Shown here one piece after another: positions 45,684 through 56,479 of a DNA stretch of 64,000 nt; the first letter of the stretch is position 1, and the number at the start of each line of letters is the position of its first letter. Source of the stretch: Silene conica (lineage: Eukaryota; Streptophyta; Magnoliopsida; Caryophyllales; Caryophyllaceae); NCBI GenBank assembly GCA_029255685.2, contig CM055313.2:78284641-78348640 (forward strand), in the 5' to 3' direction. A program made the position numbers and the translations under genes. The notes under the pieces were generated by a model, which worked only from the letters and a program-made list of their open reading frames with translations, was not told the origin of the DNA and did no database searches.

Positions 45684-48092
45684 TGTAAAACCCCTCGTCG
45701 CAGCGGAAAATATAAACAAACAAACATGCCAAAATTTACGCGGAATTAAAACTTTAACATGCTTGATTAATTACGAGGTGAATTAACAATACTAAACATG
45801 CGGAAGAGAACAAAACATAATTAAGTATTTAAGTACAATACAAAAACAACCCGGGATAACATATCACTACAGGCACAAAATACTGAAAGTAAAGTCTAGG
45901 TCTAGCTAAACGATGTAAAGTGTAAGTCATCGATGAAACGGATCATCACTCGCTAGCCTCAACGTAACCCCTGGCAACAGCCATCATCAACCTACATACA
46001 TGGAAAAATGTACGCCACAATCAGTGGGGAGTGACTGGAGGTTCTCTTAGCCACCTATTGTCATTAACACCTAACATATGAAACATACAAGAATGCTCCA
46101 ACATAAATAATAATTATGAGAAGCATAACCGGCTCACTATACAATTACAATCATAAACTCTAACAAGCTTCAACAACAATTTCATCAACAAGAGATAGGT
46201 CAACAATTGACTCGACTCCACAGAAGATATAGGTCAACCAAGTGACTCGACTCCAACTAGATTGGTCAACAATTGACTCGACTAGACTACTATGAGCAGG
46301 CCGACAATCGACTCGTCTATAAACTACGACATCCCCAATCTCAGACTATACAACCCCCTGGTAGGACGACATCGAATGATTGTCCTAGTCTAAACCTGGC
46401 CAGACTCTCGGAGCGCAAACAGATTACGATCCCCGATTCGACAAGTGCACAAGGCACCCCCAAGACTCGAACTAGCTAGGAACGAGATATGCCCGAAGGC
46501 GGGCAGACAATCTAAGACCTGACCGTGAGGACCAAGCCACTACGGCCAACCAGCTACACAATGCAATCAGGTGAGAACTCGAGTAATATAGCATCGTACA
46601 ACAGGTTTACACAAATCACATAATGTCATCTCAAAGATGTACAACAACACAAACTCGAATGACAATCATTACATATATATATCTCATTACTAAACATCCA
46701 TTCAACACTTAGCCGACTTCGAAAACTAATTTGAGGTGAGAGCCGGTTTCCCTTCCGGTTGCCCGGCCGGGGGGTCTTTCTCCTCAAATCCATTTCCGAA
46801 TCCGACATAAGTGTCACCCATTTTTGGGGACTTCAAACAAGCATATGAATCATACAGAAGAAGAATCAATCAAATCCGACAAGTGAAACAAAAGTTACGA
46901 ACAAGATATCATGATCAGGGGCTTTCAGCCGGTGGACCGGCTGCCGGCCACCCGGCTGAGAGTCCTTGACTCTCAACATCAGACTTCCAAAAACACCAAG
47001 AAGGGGCTCTTAGCCGGTTGATCGGCTGCCCGACCGACTGAGAGTCCTTTCTCAGCCTCCTTCAAAAACCACACTCGAGACTCTCAGCCGATTGACCGGC
47101 CGCCGGTCAACCAACCGGTCGGGAGTCCCTGTTCCCAAAATCGAACATTTCGACACCCTAAACTTCAATCAAACTTCATGGGTTGGTTTCTATACTTTGC
47201 ATACACTTCTAAAATCACAATATACAATATATACAAGCATTCATACTCCATCCTTTAATCATTTCCATAGATTAAACATAATCATCCATAATCAACAAAG
47301 TAAACATTCCATTTCTTCACACAAACTCATTACCCATTATCAATGCTCATCAAATCATGTAAGAGACATGTAAACAACAAACCCTAGAATGATTCTAACT
47401 AATTTACAGCACAACAACCACAATCCACATATCCTAAATATATTCCTATCAACAAAACATACTCAAAATCATATAAAGTGCTAATATGTGACAAAGGCCG
47501 AGTTTCTCATTATCGTCACCTTAAGAGAGCGATTCGTCACTTTTAATCTTTTACAATGTAAGTATCCTTCTCCGGGTCGTCCAAGTCAACTCCTACAAAC
47601 ACCAAAAACGAATTATTAGGGGGCATTTTCGAGATTACCCAAATCAGCCACAAAAATCGACTTTGACGAAACTGAAAATTAAAGAGGTAGAAAGAACGGG
47701 AATGACGAGATGAAAGCGTAGGCGAAAACCTTGCGTCAATCGGAGTTGAGATGAGTATTTAGATGGTATTTTCGTGAAATGGAACATGGTAACAATGGAG
47801 GAAGTAGAGTTACTGTAAGTTGTTTTCTTTAGGGAAATGAAATCACGTTGAATGAGGAGGGAGGGTGTCCTTTTATATTTGTTTTGAGTCGGGTTTCCTA
47901 ATTAATGAAAGGAAAACCTTAAGAACGGAATTACCAAGTAAAACACGATATCTTGAGATTAAATAATCTTAAGACGAAATTTAACGGAATTTCTTAAAAT
48001 AAAACTTACGAAATATAATTAAAATATTATTAAATTCCGAAAGTCACTTTAAATTATTAAAATATACTTTTACGAAAATACGGGATGTTACA
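45684..48092 (-). repeat. 3' LTR of a Tekay-type chromovirus
   Basis: On the minus strand it starts TGTAACATCCCG and ends GGTTTTACA (TG...CA). Upstream of the start are GGGGTGATT and the conserved TTCGAGGACGAA (near 48115-48126) typical of Tekay/Del elements at the end of pol. TATA-like TATAAAAGG at about 47869-47877. It contains four related GGTCAACAATTGACTCGACT-like units (46197-46315) and the GC-rich hairpin repeats at 46730-47130. Confidence 0.7.
46730..47130. repeat. four GC-rich hairpin repeats in the Tekay LTR
   Basis: Repeats near 46740, 46921, 47008 and 47078 follow the plan CTCAGCCGG..ACCGGC-GCCGG..CCGGCTGAGAGTCC: outer inverted arms (CTCTCAGCCG / CGGCTGAGAG) plus two inner palindromic cores such as AGCCGGTGGACCGGCT. 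GC content is far above the surroundings. Arms are kept complementary although the sequences differ. Confidence 0.75.
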
Positions 48093-48587
48093 ATCACCCC
48101 AACTTTCAAAAAGTTTCGTCCTCGAAACTTGAAAAAGACAAGCAAAGAAAGTAAAGACAGCGCTAGCTACTAAAACATTTACAGGAACGTTGGTAAATCA
48201 GAACCCATATTTCTTCAAAATTTTCGAATAGTTTCCAAAGCATCAGTCTTTGTCAAGGGCGTTGGGATTCTCGTTACGTATTCAATAACCCGACACTCCA
48301 AATCAGAGACGGGTCCACGGTCAAATCAATTAAAATTCAAAATCAGACCGATTCGGGGTCGATAAGCGTCGTACAGGTTATCAGAAGTCTCCGATAACGA
48401 GTTCTAACTGCGGATCAACGCTGAAATCAATCAAAGATGTAAAATATTCAACTTCTTAAAACCAAACTTTCTAAAATCACCCCCACCCCCCTTTTTTTTA
48501 GATTTTTCAAATCTTCAAACAAGTAAAATTTGCAAAATAAAAAATAAAAAGGTTTACAAACACCAAAGGAAAGAAATTTCCAAAGAA
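48093..48587 (-). other. Tekay 3' internal remnant, pol missing
   Basis: Only the tail motif TTCGAGGACGAA and unrecognised DNA separate the LTR from gag. No protease, RT or integrase is visible, so pol is deleted. Confidence 0.55.
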
Positions 48588-49490
48588 GTCACGGGAAGAA
48601 GAGAAAGGAGGTGGCTAAAGGGAGAAAAATTTCAGTGTGAAGCACGCAAGAAGGACACGGATGAGCTCGAGACGACGTTCTATAGGTAAAAATAAAAAAC
48701 ATCGATTGAGACATACCGGTGATCAGGTGAGGGTAAGCCTCGGCTGCTGCACGGCTCATCACGTACACGGTACCCTTGGCCTTCGGTCTCTTAACGGCGC
48801 CATCAGCAGTATCAGCTCTGCCAACGACAATCTTCCTCTCAGGGCACTCGAAAGAGCGATGTCCGGGCTTCTGGCAAGCATAGCAGGTGTAGGTGTTGCC
48901 GTTGCAGTCAACTCCTAGGTGAAGATCCCTGTGACATCTGAAACATTTCAGGGGAGCATCCGGGACAGGCACAGGGTCCTTGACTTTGGAAGGGTCGAAT
49001 CTCTTGAACTTCTTAAATTGAGGTACCAGAGGATCAGGAGAAGGGACAAAAGGTCTCTTCTCATGGGAGGAAGTCTGTAAGGAAGAGGGAGTAGTAGAAG
49101 AAGAAGCTCTAGCCTCAGCATCTATGGCCTTGATCGAACTCTCAGCCCAAATCGCATCGTCGTACACCTCCACAAATAAGTCGAATCCCTCCGAACCATA
49201 CTCTCGATGCGAGGGCCCAACTTCCCTCTGTAGAAGTAGACTCTCTCGGATTCATCCCTCACGAACCGAGAAGCAAAGTGAGCCAACTGATTAAACTTGT
49301 CCGTGAACTCTTGCACAATCATCTTTCCCTATTTCAGATCCATGAATTCTTTCAGTCTTTGAGCACGGAGTTCCTTTGGGTAGAAGCGGGTCTCGATCTT
49401 GTCTTTGAACGCCTCCCAATCGAACAACGGATCAAGGAGGAAATTCGGACCAGTAAGAGTCCACCATCGGTCAGCCTCAAGAGTCCTCAC
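48588..49490 (-). pseudogene. Tekay gag remnant
   Basis: Reading leftwards: EADRWWTLTGPNFLLD, WEAFKDKIETRFYPKELRAQ, TAG (about 49331-49329), MIVQEFTDKFNQLAHFASRF, a frameshift near 49200, VEVYDDAIWAESSIKAID, then a double knuckle CFRCHRDLHLGVDC / CYACQKPGHRSFEC and the post-knuckle block VYVMSRAAAEAYPHLITG. In intact Tekay elements this block runs into the protease; here the frame ends soon after. The N-terminal half is missing beyond 49490. Confidence 0.85.
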
Positions 49491-49612
49491 TTAAGCCCAA
49501 AAGTACAAGGCCTTGTTACTAAGTAGTGGGTGAAAGTTAATATAAACATATCACAAGCCTCACATTCTACCGATGTGGGACAACTTTCCTCTCATACTCT
49601 TGGGGTGTTACA
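49490..49612 (-). repeat. start of another LTR, truncated against gag
   Basis: On the minus strand GTGGGGGAGTT (polypurine tract, just right of 49612) is followed by TGTAACACCCCAAGAG and TTGTCCCACATCGG. The sequence then meets the gag remnant near 49490. Only about 120 bp of the LTR remain. Confidence 0.55.
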
Positions 49613-50018
49613 AACTCCCCCACTTAGCACATCCTAATGTTTATCACTGATCTTCCCTTTTCCAATCTTTCGATCTAGGTCAAGGGGATACCAAATCAAT
49701 CAATTGAATGAGTCGACTCAAACAATCAAAAGCTATTAAATGTGATGATTACATACAAATCTAACCAAAGACAATCTAATTAAAACATCATACCTATGTC
49801 ATGGCTCCCCTAAATCCTAGCATAAGAAATAATCAAGAGAGAAAGAAGCAACAAGATTGAATTAATAAAGTGAAGATTAAGAATACCGTAGATTACAATA
49901 AACATGAGGAAGAAGATGAAATTCCGATCCAAAGTAAAAGAGAGAAACGGTAGTGTTCGAAGGAATTAGGGTAGAAGAAGTGTGTCATCTCGTTTTCTAC
50001 TGTACATTATGTTTTTTT

Positions 50019-50248
50019 TTTATAGTGCTCCAAACTAAAAAGGGGTGCGCACAGCAGCAATTATTCCCTCGATCGAGCAAACAAACTACTCGATCGAGGA
50101 AGTCTTCAAGGTGAAATACTCGATCGATCATAATGGAAAAGTCAATCGAGTAGAATTCAGCAAAGATCGATCGAGAAGGAATGTACCTCTCGATCGATAG
50201 CTCTCAGCACCAGAATGATCGATCGAGCATGGTAAAGCTCTCGATCGA
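50019..50248 (-). promoter_or_regulatory. palindrome cluster upstream of a TATA box
   Basis: TCGATCGA cores at 50069, 50090, 50120, 50167, 50190, 50219 and 50241. The pairs are 21, 23 and 22 bp apart, and several extend to CTCGATCGAG. On the minus strand the cluster ends about 45 bp before CACTATAAAAA (about 50019-50027), followed by a leader-like stretch (TTCTACCCTAATTCC). No ORF is attached; probably a retroelement promoter. Confidence 0.6.
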
Positions 50249-50962
50249 TCGCCTAGTTTTTTGGCAGCTTCATTTCGTCTTTCCTTTCCTTTAAATAGCT
50301 CTGTGCATCCCAAGGTGACATGATTCTGCTCCAACTCCCTTATGTGTGCTCGCGTATTTCAAGAGTGGGTTGATTGTCCGTCTATCCGGCTTGTATCTGC
50401 AAATAATACAAAACAAACTAAAGTAGACTGTTTGGGGGACAATTGTAGTCAATTATTACGAAATAAGCATGGAAATGCATGCTAACAAGGCCTAAAAGGT
50501 CTATATAAAATGCATGCATTATTGTGCTTAAATTAACTCGTATCCTTCTCAATCCTTGAATATTTAACAATTCGTTGTACTGTTTAAGTTGGCAAAACTT
50601 TTCTATTTTTAAGTCGTATTGAACATTCACTTTGGGGTTTAGCTTTCACTCCAGTTTGACATGAAGGATATGGTGAAATTAAATTAATTGTTTCTTAAAT
50701 AATCATGATTATACATTTATACTCAACCAGTGGCGGATCTTGAAAATATTATTTAGGGGGGCCGAAAAGTAAATAACTGATTTTTTACTTACGATTAAAT
50801 AAGCAACAATTTATATATAGTTTAAAGAGAGATGTTTATAAACACATTTTCTTATATGAACACACCTTTATACACGCACAAAAAGTCACACATCTAAAAT
50901 AAAATATTAAAATTTTATCTCAAAATTTCCATTATAGTAATGATTAGTTCAATAAAAATATA
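50249..50962. other. intergenic, nothing recognised
   Basis: AT-rich DNA with no supportable feature. The segment near 50720-50765 (GTGGCGGATCTTGAAAATA, GGGGGGGCCGAAAAG-like) may be the terminus of another transposon. Confidence 0.4.
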
Positions 50963-51087
50963 CTCCTTCCGTCCCGCTCATTTGTTATCCAATTTCATTT
51001 TGAGTGTCTAATATCATTACCCTTGAATGGTCCCACAAGACTAAAGGTAAACAAATGACGGGAACGGAAGCCGTAAGGACTAAGGAG
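50963..51087. mobile_element. Stowaway-like MITE
   Basis: Ends CTCCTTCCGTCCCG and CGGGAACGG...AAGGAG are inverted (with a short extra block near the right end), flanked by TA. About 125 bp. Confidence 0.55.
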
Positions 51088-51549
51088 TAATGAAAATTGA
51101 TAAAATTGATCATATATTTCCATAAACATTGTGTGCATGCTTAAAAATTCAAAAATCACTAATAATTACGCCTAATAAATTGTGAATAGTGATTTTTCAA
51201 TCACTACACATTAATTTTGTAATTTTGGAATCAATTCCATATTTTCAATGTAAAATCTAAAGTCTAGTTTCAAATAAAAAAAAAATTGTATATTTTATTT
51301 TGAGAGTTAATAGTTAAGCCACAATTGTAGAGGGACCTAACCCGGCGCGAAGAATGGAAGATCCTCCTCTGTACTCAACAACAATAATATTTAAATTAAC
51401 AACATGGTCTCGTGAAATTTAAATTATGTGGTCGACACTCGACATCATCTCCATAAACTATATTTTCTTCATGTTTGACACCATTATAAAATGCTGAATT
51501 AACAATGAAATGAACATAAGCACAAAATCATACATCACCAATCACCATT

Positions 51550-53149
51550 ATGGAATGCTATGTTGGTTATCTAAACATCGTGTTTTTATTCTGTTTTATG
51601 AGTTTAACAATACAATTTCTTACCAAAAAAAGCTCAAAAACAAGAAAATTACCACCAAGCCCTTCACCAACACTTCCTATTTTTGGAAACCTGTTTAGTG
51701 TTGGTCATTCACTTCATACTTCATAAGCTGAGCTTGCTAAGATTCATGGCCCTATCATGTTTCTTAGACTCGGCCAACTTCCGACTGTCGTTTTTTCTTC
51801 GGCCGCTGTCGTAAAAGAAGCCATACGAAAACATGACCTTACTTTCTCTAGTAGGACTGTCATTGATGCAGTTCATGCTCTCAATCACCATGAAGATTCT
51901 CTCATCTTTCTTCCTCCAAATCCAAAATGGAGAAATCTACGAAAAATCTGTAACTCCCACATTTTTTCTGCCCGAAAACTTGACGCTAGCCGAGTTATTC
52001 GAGAGAGTAAGGTAAAAGACCTTTACTCATACGCTCAAAATTGCGCAAACACGGGTACAGTGGTAGACATTGGGCAAGCGGGTTTTAATGTCGTACTGAA
52101 TGTACTGTCAACGACTTTATGTTCATTGGATTTAGGCGATCCTGCATCGGAAGTATCTACCTCATTTCGAAAGACGTTTCGAGACATAATCAGAGAAATG
52201 GGAACACCTAATCTTTCAGACTTTTTCCCAAGTATGAAAAAGATGGATGTTCAAGGAATCAGACAGTGAGACAGCGTATGGGTGTTTCTGCTCAAAATAT
52301 AATGGATGTTTTCAATGTGATTATTGCAGAACGGCTGCGTAATAGGTGCTTGCCAAATTATTTACGATGCGACGACGTTCTTGAAGCTTTGTTAGACATG
52401 AAACCAGAGGAAGCTGACTATATTGAAGCATCAGCTATTCCAAACCTGTTCTTGGTAAGTCATTACCGTACAACATTGAATTATTCCAGATTTTTAAGCA
52501 CAAAATGTGGAAAAATTACTGATGTATTTTATTTTTCCGTTCAGGAATTAATTATTGCAGGAACAGACACAACATCAAACTCGTTCGAGTGGGCAATGGC
52601 AGAGCTAATTCACAATCCTAGCAAACTCAAAAACTTACAAGCAGAGCTCGACGAAACGATAGGAAAAGGAAATTCAATTCAAGAATGCCATATCAGTGAG
52701 ATATCATATTTGCAAGCAATCATCAAGGAAACATTGCGATTACACCCACCAGCTCCAATCCCTGTACCGAGGAAAGTCGATTCAGACGTAAATATGTTAG
52801 GGTACAAAATCCCTGCAAACTCAATGGTGTTATTTAACGTATGGGCCATTGGAAGAGACCCTGAAACTTGGGATAACCAAGAGAAGTTTGAACCTGAACG
52901 ATTTTTAGGATCGGAGATTGACGTCAAAGGCCATAATTTTGAGTTGATTCCGTTTGGTGCTGGTCGTCGGATTTGTCCCGGTATGCCATTGGCCAATCGA
53001 ATAATTCCTCTGATGATTGCTACACTTGTTCATGAATTTGATTGGATACTTGAAACTGGTGTCCTGCCTGAATATATGGATATGGAGGAAAAAGCTGGAT
53101 TCACGGTTGAGAAAGCTCAACGACTCCGTGTTATTCCATTTTTTCGTTA
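51550..53149 (+). pseudogene. CYP76-like cytochrome P450, broken copy 2
   Basis: Exon 1 51550-52454, a 90-bp intron 52455-52544 (GTAAGT...TTCAG), exon 2 52545-53149. The ATG at 51550 starts a hydrophobic anchor and hinge (KLPPSPSPTLPIFGNL). A TAA at 51724-51726 interrupts the frame, at the same codon as in copy 1. The frame then stays open through PKWRNLRK until an 8-bp duplication (second AGACAG near 52261-52276) creates TGA and a frameshift. The rest is intact: I-helix AGTDTTSNS, KETLRLHPP, PERF, heme loop FGAGRRICPG and the C-terminus IPFFR. The two small lesions are the only ones visible. Copy 2 has residues lost from copy 1 (LRCDD, APIP). CYP76/CYP71-clan by motifs; product unknown. Confidence 0.9.
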
Positions 53150-53225
53150 AATATAGTTTACTACTATATACTTGTACATTCTAATTCATAACAAATAATT
53201 TTAGGAATAAATTAAAAGTTACTCC

Positions 53226-54535
53226 TGTTATGAAATATTATAGTATAACTAGATTGTAACCCGTGAAATTCACGGGTCTGTTTTTTAAACTTTAGATGAA
53301 TATAGTTAATAATATTGGAGACAAGCAAATTAATTATTTACTGTGGCCTGTTTTTAACTTTAGATGAATACCGTAATTAATAATATCAAAGAAAGCTGAT
53401 TAATTATATACATATAAATAAATTTTGAATTATTTTTGACACATGTCGGTATGACGGTATACATGAGCTATCATATAGTTGTTCATTAAGATGATCAAGA
53501 CTTACAATAGAATTTGTATACTTTTAATTACTCATTGCACCATTTTTAAAATATGTAACCCATATATAAAATAAAGTTTTATATTACATATCGTACAATA
53601 AAAGCAAAACGTAAATAATCTGATGAGACGTGAGTAGTAAATGTATAGTTGGGTTAAAAAACGTATTTTTAATTATATTTATTAAAGATGTTCATATAAT
53701 AAATAACAGTTATTGCGCGCGACATCTTACACGAAAACATTCCAAAATTATTAAATGACCACTCATTTACTATTTACTATATTAAATAAATACTCCGTAG
53801 TTGTTAAAATGTTTCGCATTCACGTGAATAGTCAGATGTCTTACAATAAATCGAAAATGTAGTCTAATAAATCACGACGCTCACATAAGTGTATATACCG
53901 ATGAAGAGTAATTATTCCGACCCATATTTAATAACGATTAAACCATAAAAAAATGTAGTCTAAAAAATTCTTGTAGGTATTCCGACCCGTAATTATTCTG
54001 ACCCATATGTAAATCGAAAATGTAGTCTAAAAAATACTTGTATGTATTTTTTTGTTCGGTGATTATGGATTGGTAACTCTAGGATTTAGGCCGTGCTACG
54101 GAATTAATCTTCAGCCAAAACTGTCATTATTTATTGTTTCAATATATGGAATGAAATCTTGTGATTCCATAGATTTAGTCCGTGAAATCTTGGAATAGTT
54201 ATTATACCATTATACCATATCTTGAATCTTATTGGACAATAGCTCTAGGATGAATCTAATTGGACAATAGCTCTAGGATGCTTTACAACGCGACACGTAG
54301 GACAAAGCTTTTTTCTAGTGATGTCACGTCAGCAGCTTGGCTTCTGCATTAGATAAATATATGATATTATATGGATGTCCATATCTTATAATATCTTAGA
54401 GTGTTTTATCTTATGGAAACTCTACCTCATTGTATATGTATATATACCCGCATAATGGAATGAGAACCTACTTTTGTCTCTCTTACTTTCTCTCTATAAT
54501 TCTCTCTTGTCTTTGTTTCACAACACGTTATCATC
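53226..54535 (+). mobile_element. Ty1/copia-like LTR split by a Helitron
   Basis: 53226-53248 (TGTTATGAAATATTATAG...) and 54365-54535 (TATTATATGGATGTCCATAT ... TTTCACAACA) together form an LTR of about 195 bp with TG...CA ends. A CGTTATCATCACGAG primer-site-like sequence follows. A TATA-like GTATATATACCC is at about 54439-54450. The Helitron 53249-54364 sits between the two halves. Confidence 0.6.
53249..54364 (-). mobile_element. non-autonomous Helitron inside a copia-like LTR
   Basis: On the minus strand it starts TCATATATTTATC (54364) and ends with hairpin ACCCGTGAATTTCACGGGT then TACAAT-CTAG (53252-53249), inserted between A and T. Same family as 12269-13696: both carry the TGCAGAAGCCAAGCTGCTGA segment near the 5' end, but this copy lacks the 192-bp repeats. 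Confidence 0.8.
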
Positions 54536-55034
54536 ACGAGTCTTTACCGATTGAGCGAAAAAAAAAAAGGTTTAAGCAGCTCTGTATAAGCGATTGAACA
54601 GAAAGGAAAGAGAGGTTTGCATAAGATCTAATCCTATTATTTTTCTTTGCCAACTCAGGTTTGCATCATACTTGTCATTCATATATACTCATAATATATA
54701 CGGAGTATCCTCTCTATCTACACTTTTCTCTAAGTATACCGTCTACATAAATTTTGATGAGATTAGTAACACATATTCAATTTATGAATTGTTTACATAC
54801 ATGTTATATATCTACATGCTTACCCTTTTATGTTATCATATATAGTATGATTAGTTGATTACACCTATTTCTACTACTTATAGTAAGAATGATAATGGAA
54901 GATAGTATACGCTTTAAGTATAATACAATACATGATATTTATTGGATGTGTTTTTCAAACTTGTTTTTAGCAATAAAATTATCATGTGCAAATTGCAATA
55001 CATAATAGAAGTAACGAACTCAATCACTCTTGTT

Positions 55035-55310
55035 TGGGTGTAAATTTAACACTGTCTCATAAGGGAGATATGTTTATATTATGACTTTTACCTAAAGTTT
55101 AAAGGGAGATATGTTTATATTATGACTTTTACCTAAAGTTCAAAGTTTGGGTGTAAATTTAACACTGTCTCATAAGGGAGATATGTTTATATTATGACTT
55201 TGAAGGGATGTAAATTTAACACCGTCTCATAAGGGAGATATGTTTATATTAGACTTTGACCTCATGAAGTTCAAAGTTTAAGGGTGTAAATTTCACACCG
55301 TCACATCAAT
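55035..55310 (+). repeat. irregular tandem repeats, about 70-110 bp
   Basis: Segments with GGTGTAAATTTAACAC, CTCATAAGGGAGATATG and TTTATATTATGACTTT recur three to four times with small gaps. Confidence 0.7.
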
Positions 55311-55696
55311 ACAATATATTGTAGTAAAAGGACATATCATATTATTTTGGGTCTAATGTTCCAAAAAAAAAAAAAAAAAAAAAAAAAATTTATGAATTTA
55401 TTTCATAAAACAAGCAAATGTGTTTATATTGCGACTTTGACCCGAATTTCAAAGTTTTAAAGGGGTGTGAATTTAACACTATCTCATGAATACAATAAGT
55501 TTAAATTGTATAAGGTAAGTGGCTAAAAGTCGACATGTAAAAGCTTGTGGCCAGAAGTTCACAGCTGCGATTTTTGATACGCATTTGAGTTTTAAATGAA
55601 TAAACACAGTTTTTATTCAAGGGAAATTATTTCTGAATTGATTTTTGTTAACCTGAAGTTGAATAGTATAATGAGATTTGAAATTAGACCCATTCC

Positions 55697-55852
55697 TGGA
55701 AGTGAATGTGACATTCCATAAAAGACTCTGCCGGTGCCAGAGATCGAGAGCATGACATAATGATAAGCCTAAAGTGAATGTGACATCTCATAAAAGACTC
55801 TGTCGGTAACAGAGATCGAGAACATGGCATAATGATAAGCATAATGAACATG
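55697..55852 (+). repeat. two tandem copies, about 78 bp
   Basis: AAGTGAATGTGACAT, CATAAAAGACTCTG, CAGAGATCGAGA and GCATAATGATAAGC appear twice in the same order with a few substitutions. Confidence 0.75.
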
Positions 55853-56333
55853 GCATGAAAGTATCTCATGAAAGTGAATATCTTATAAAAGTCAGGTCAG
55901 ACTCATATATGCTCGAAATTTGATACGATAAAGGATAAATTATTATGGGTTGAAATTTTGACATTCACACTATGGCCTGAAGTTCATAGGGTTTGCAAAT
56001 AATGAAATTATGGCTCGAATTATGACCGGAAGTTCATAATGTTTAAACATATTAAAACTGTGGCCTGAAGTTCACAGTGTTTGCAATTTATTTTTGTATA
56101 CGGTGATACATTTTATGTATTAAAACAAAAATAAAGTCGGGATTTATTCATGAATGTCAAAAATCTCATAAATTATGGCATATGGGATTTTGCAATGATG
56201 CAATATACTTTTCATTTCACTCATATAATGTAGTCTTGAAGACACAATATCGTGAAAAAAAAAATGTTTTGAGTGAAATTATTATTTTATTGGGAGTAAA
56301 TTATGTCAACGATAGTCCTTATATATAAGGACG

Positions 56334-56479
56334 TGGTGTGTTTATTTTGAAACACTTATATTCCTATCAAAAGTGGATATTTATTATACTCTTGAAAGAA
56401 AGAGGATGTGGTGTGTTTATCTTGAAACACTTATATTCCTATCAAAAGTGGATATTTACTATACTCTTGAAAGAAAGGG
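56334..56479 (+). repeat. two tandem copies, about 73 bp
   Basis: GTGGTGTGTTTAT, TTGAAACACTTATATTCC, AAAAGTGGATATTTA and TACTCTTGAAAGAAAG are duplicated with about two differences, so the duplication is recent relative to the decay around it. Confidence 0.8.
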
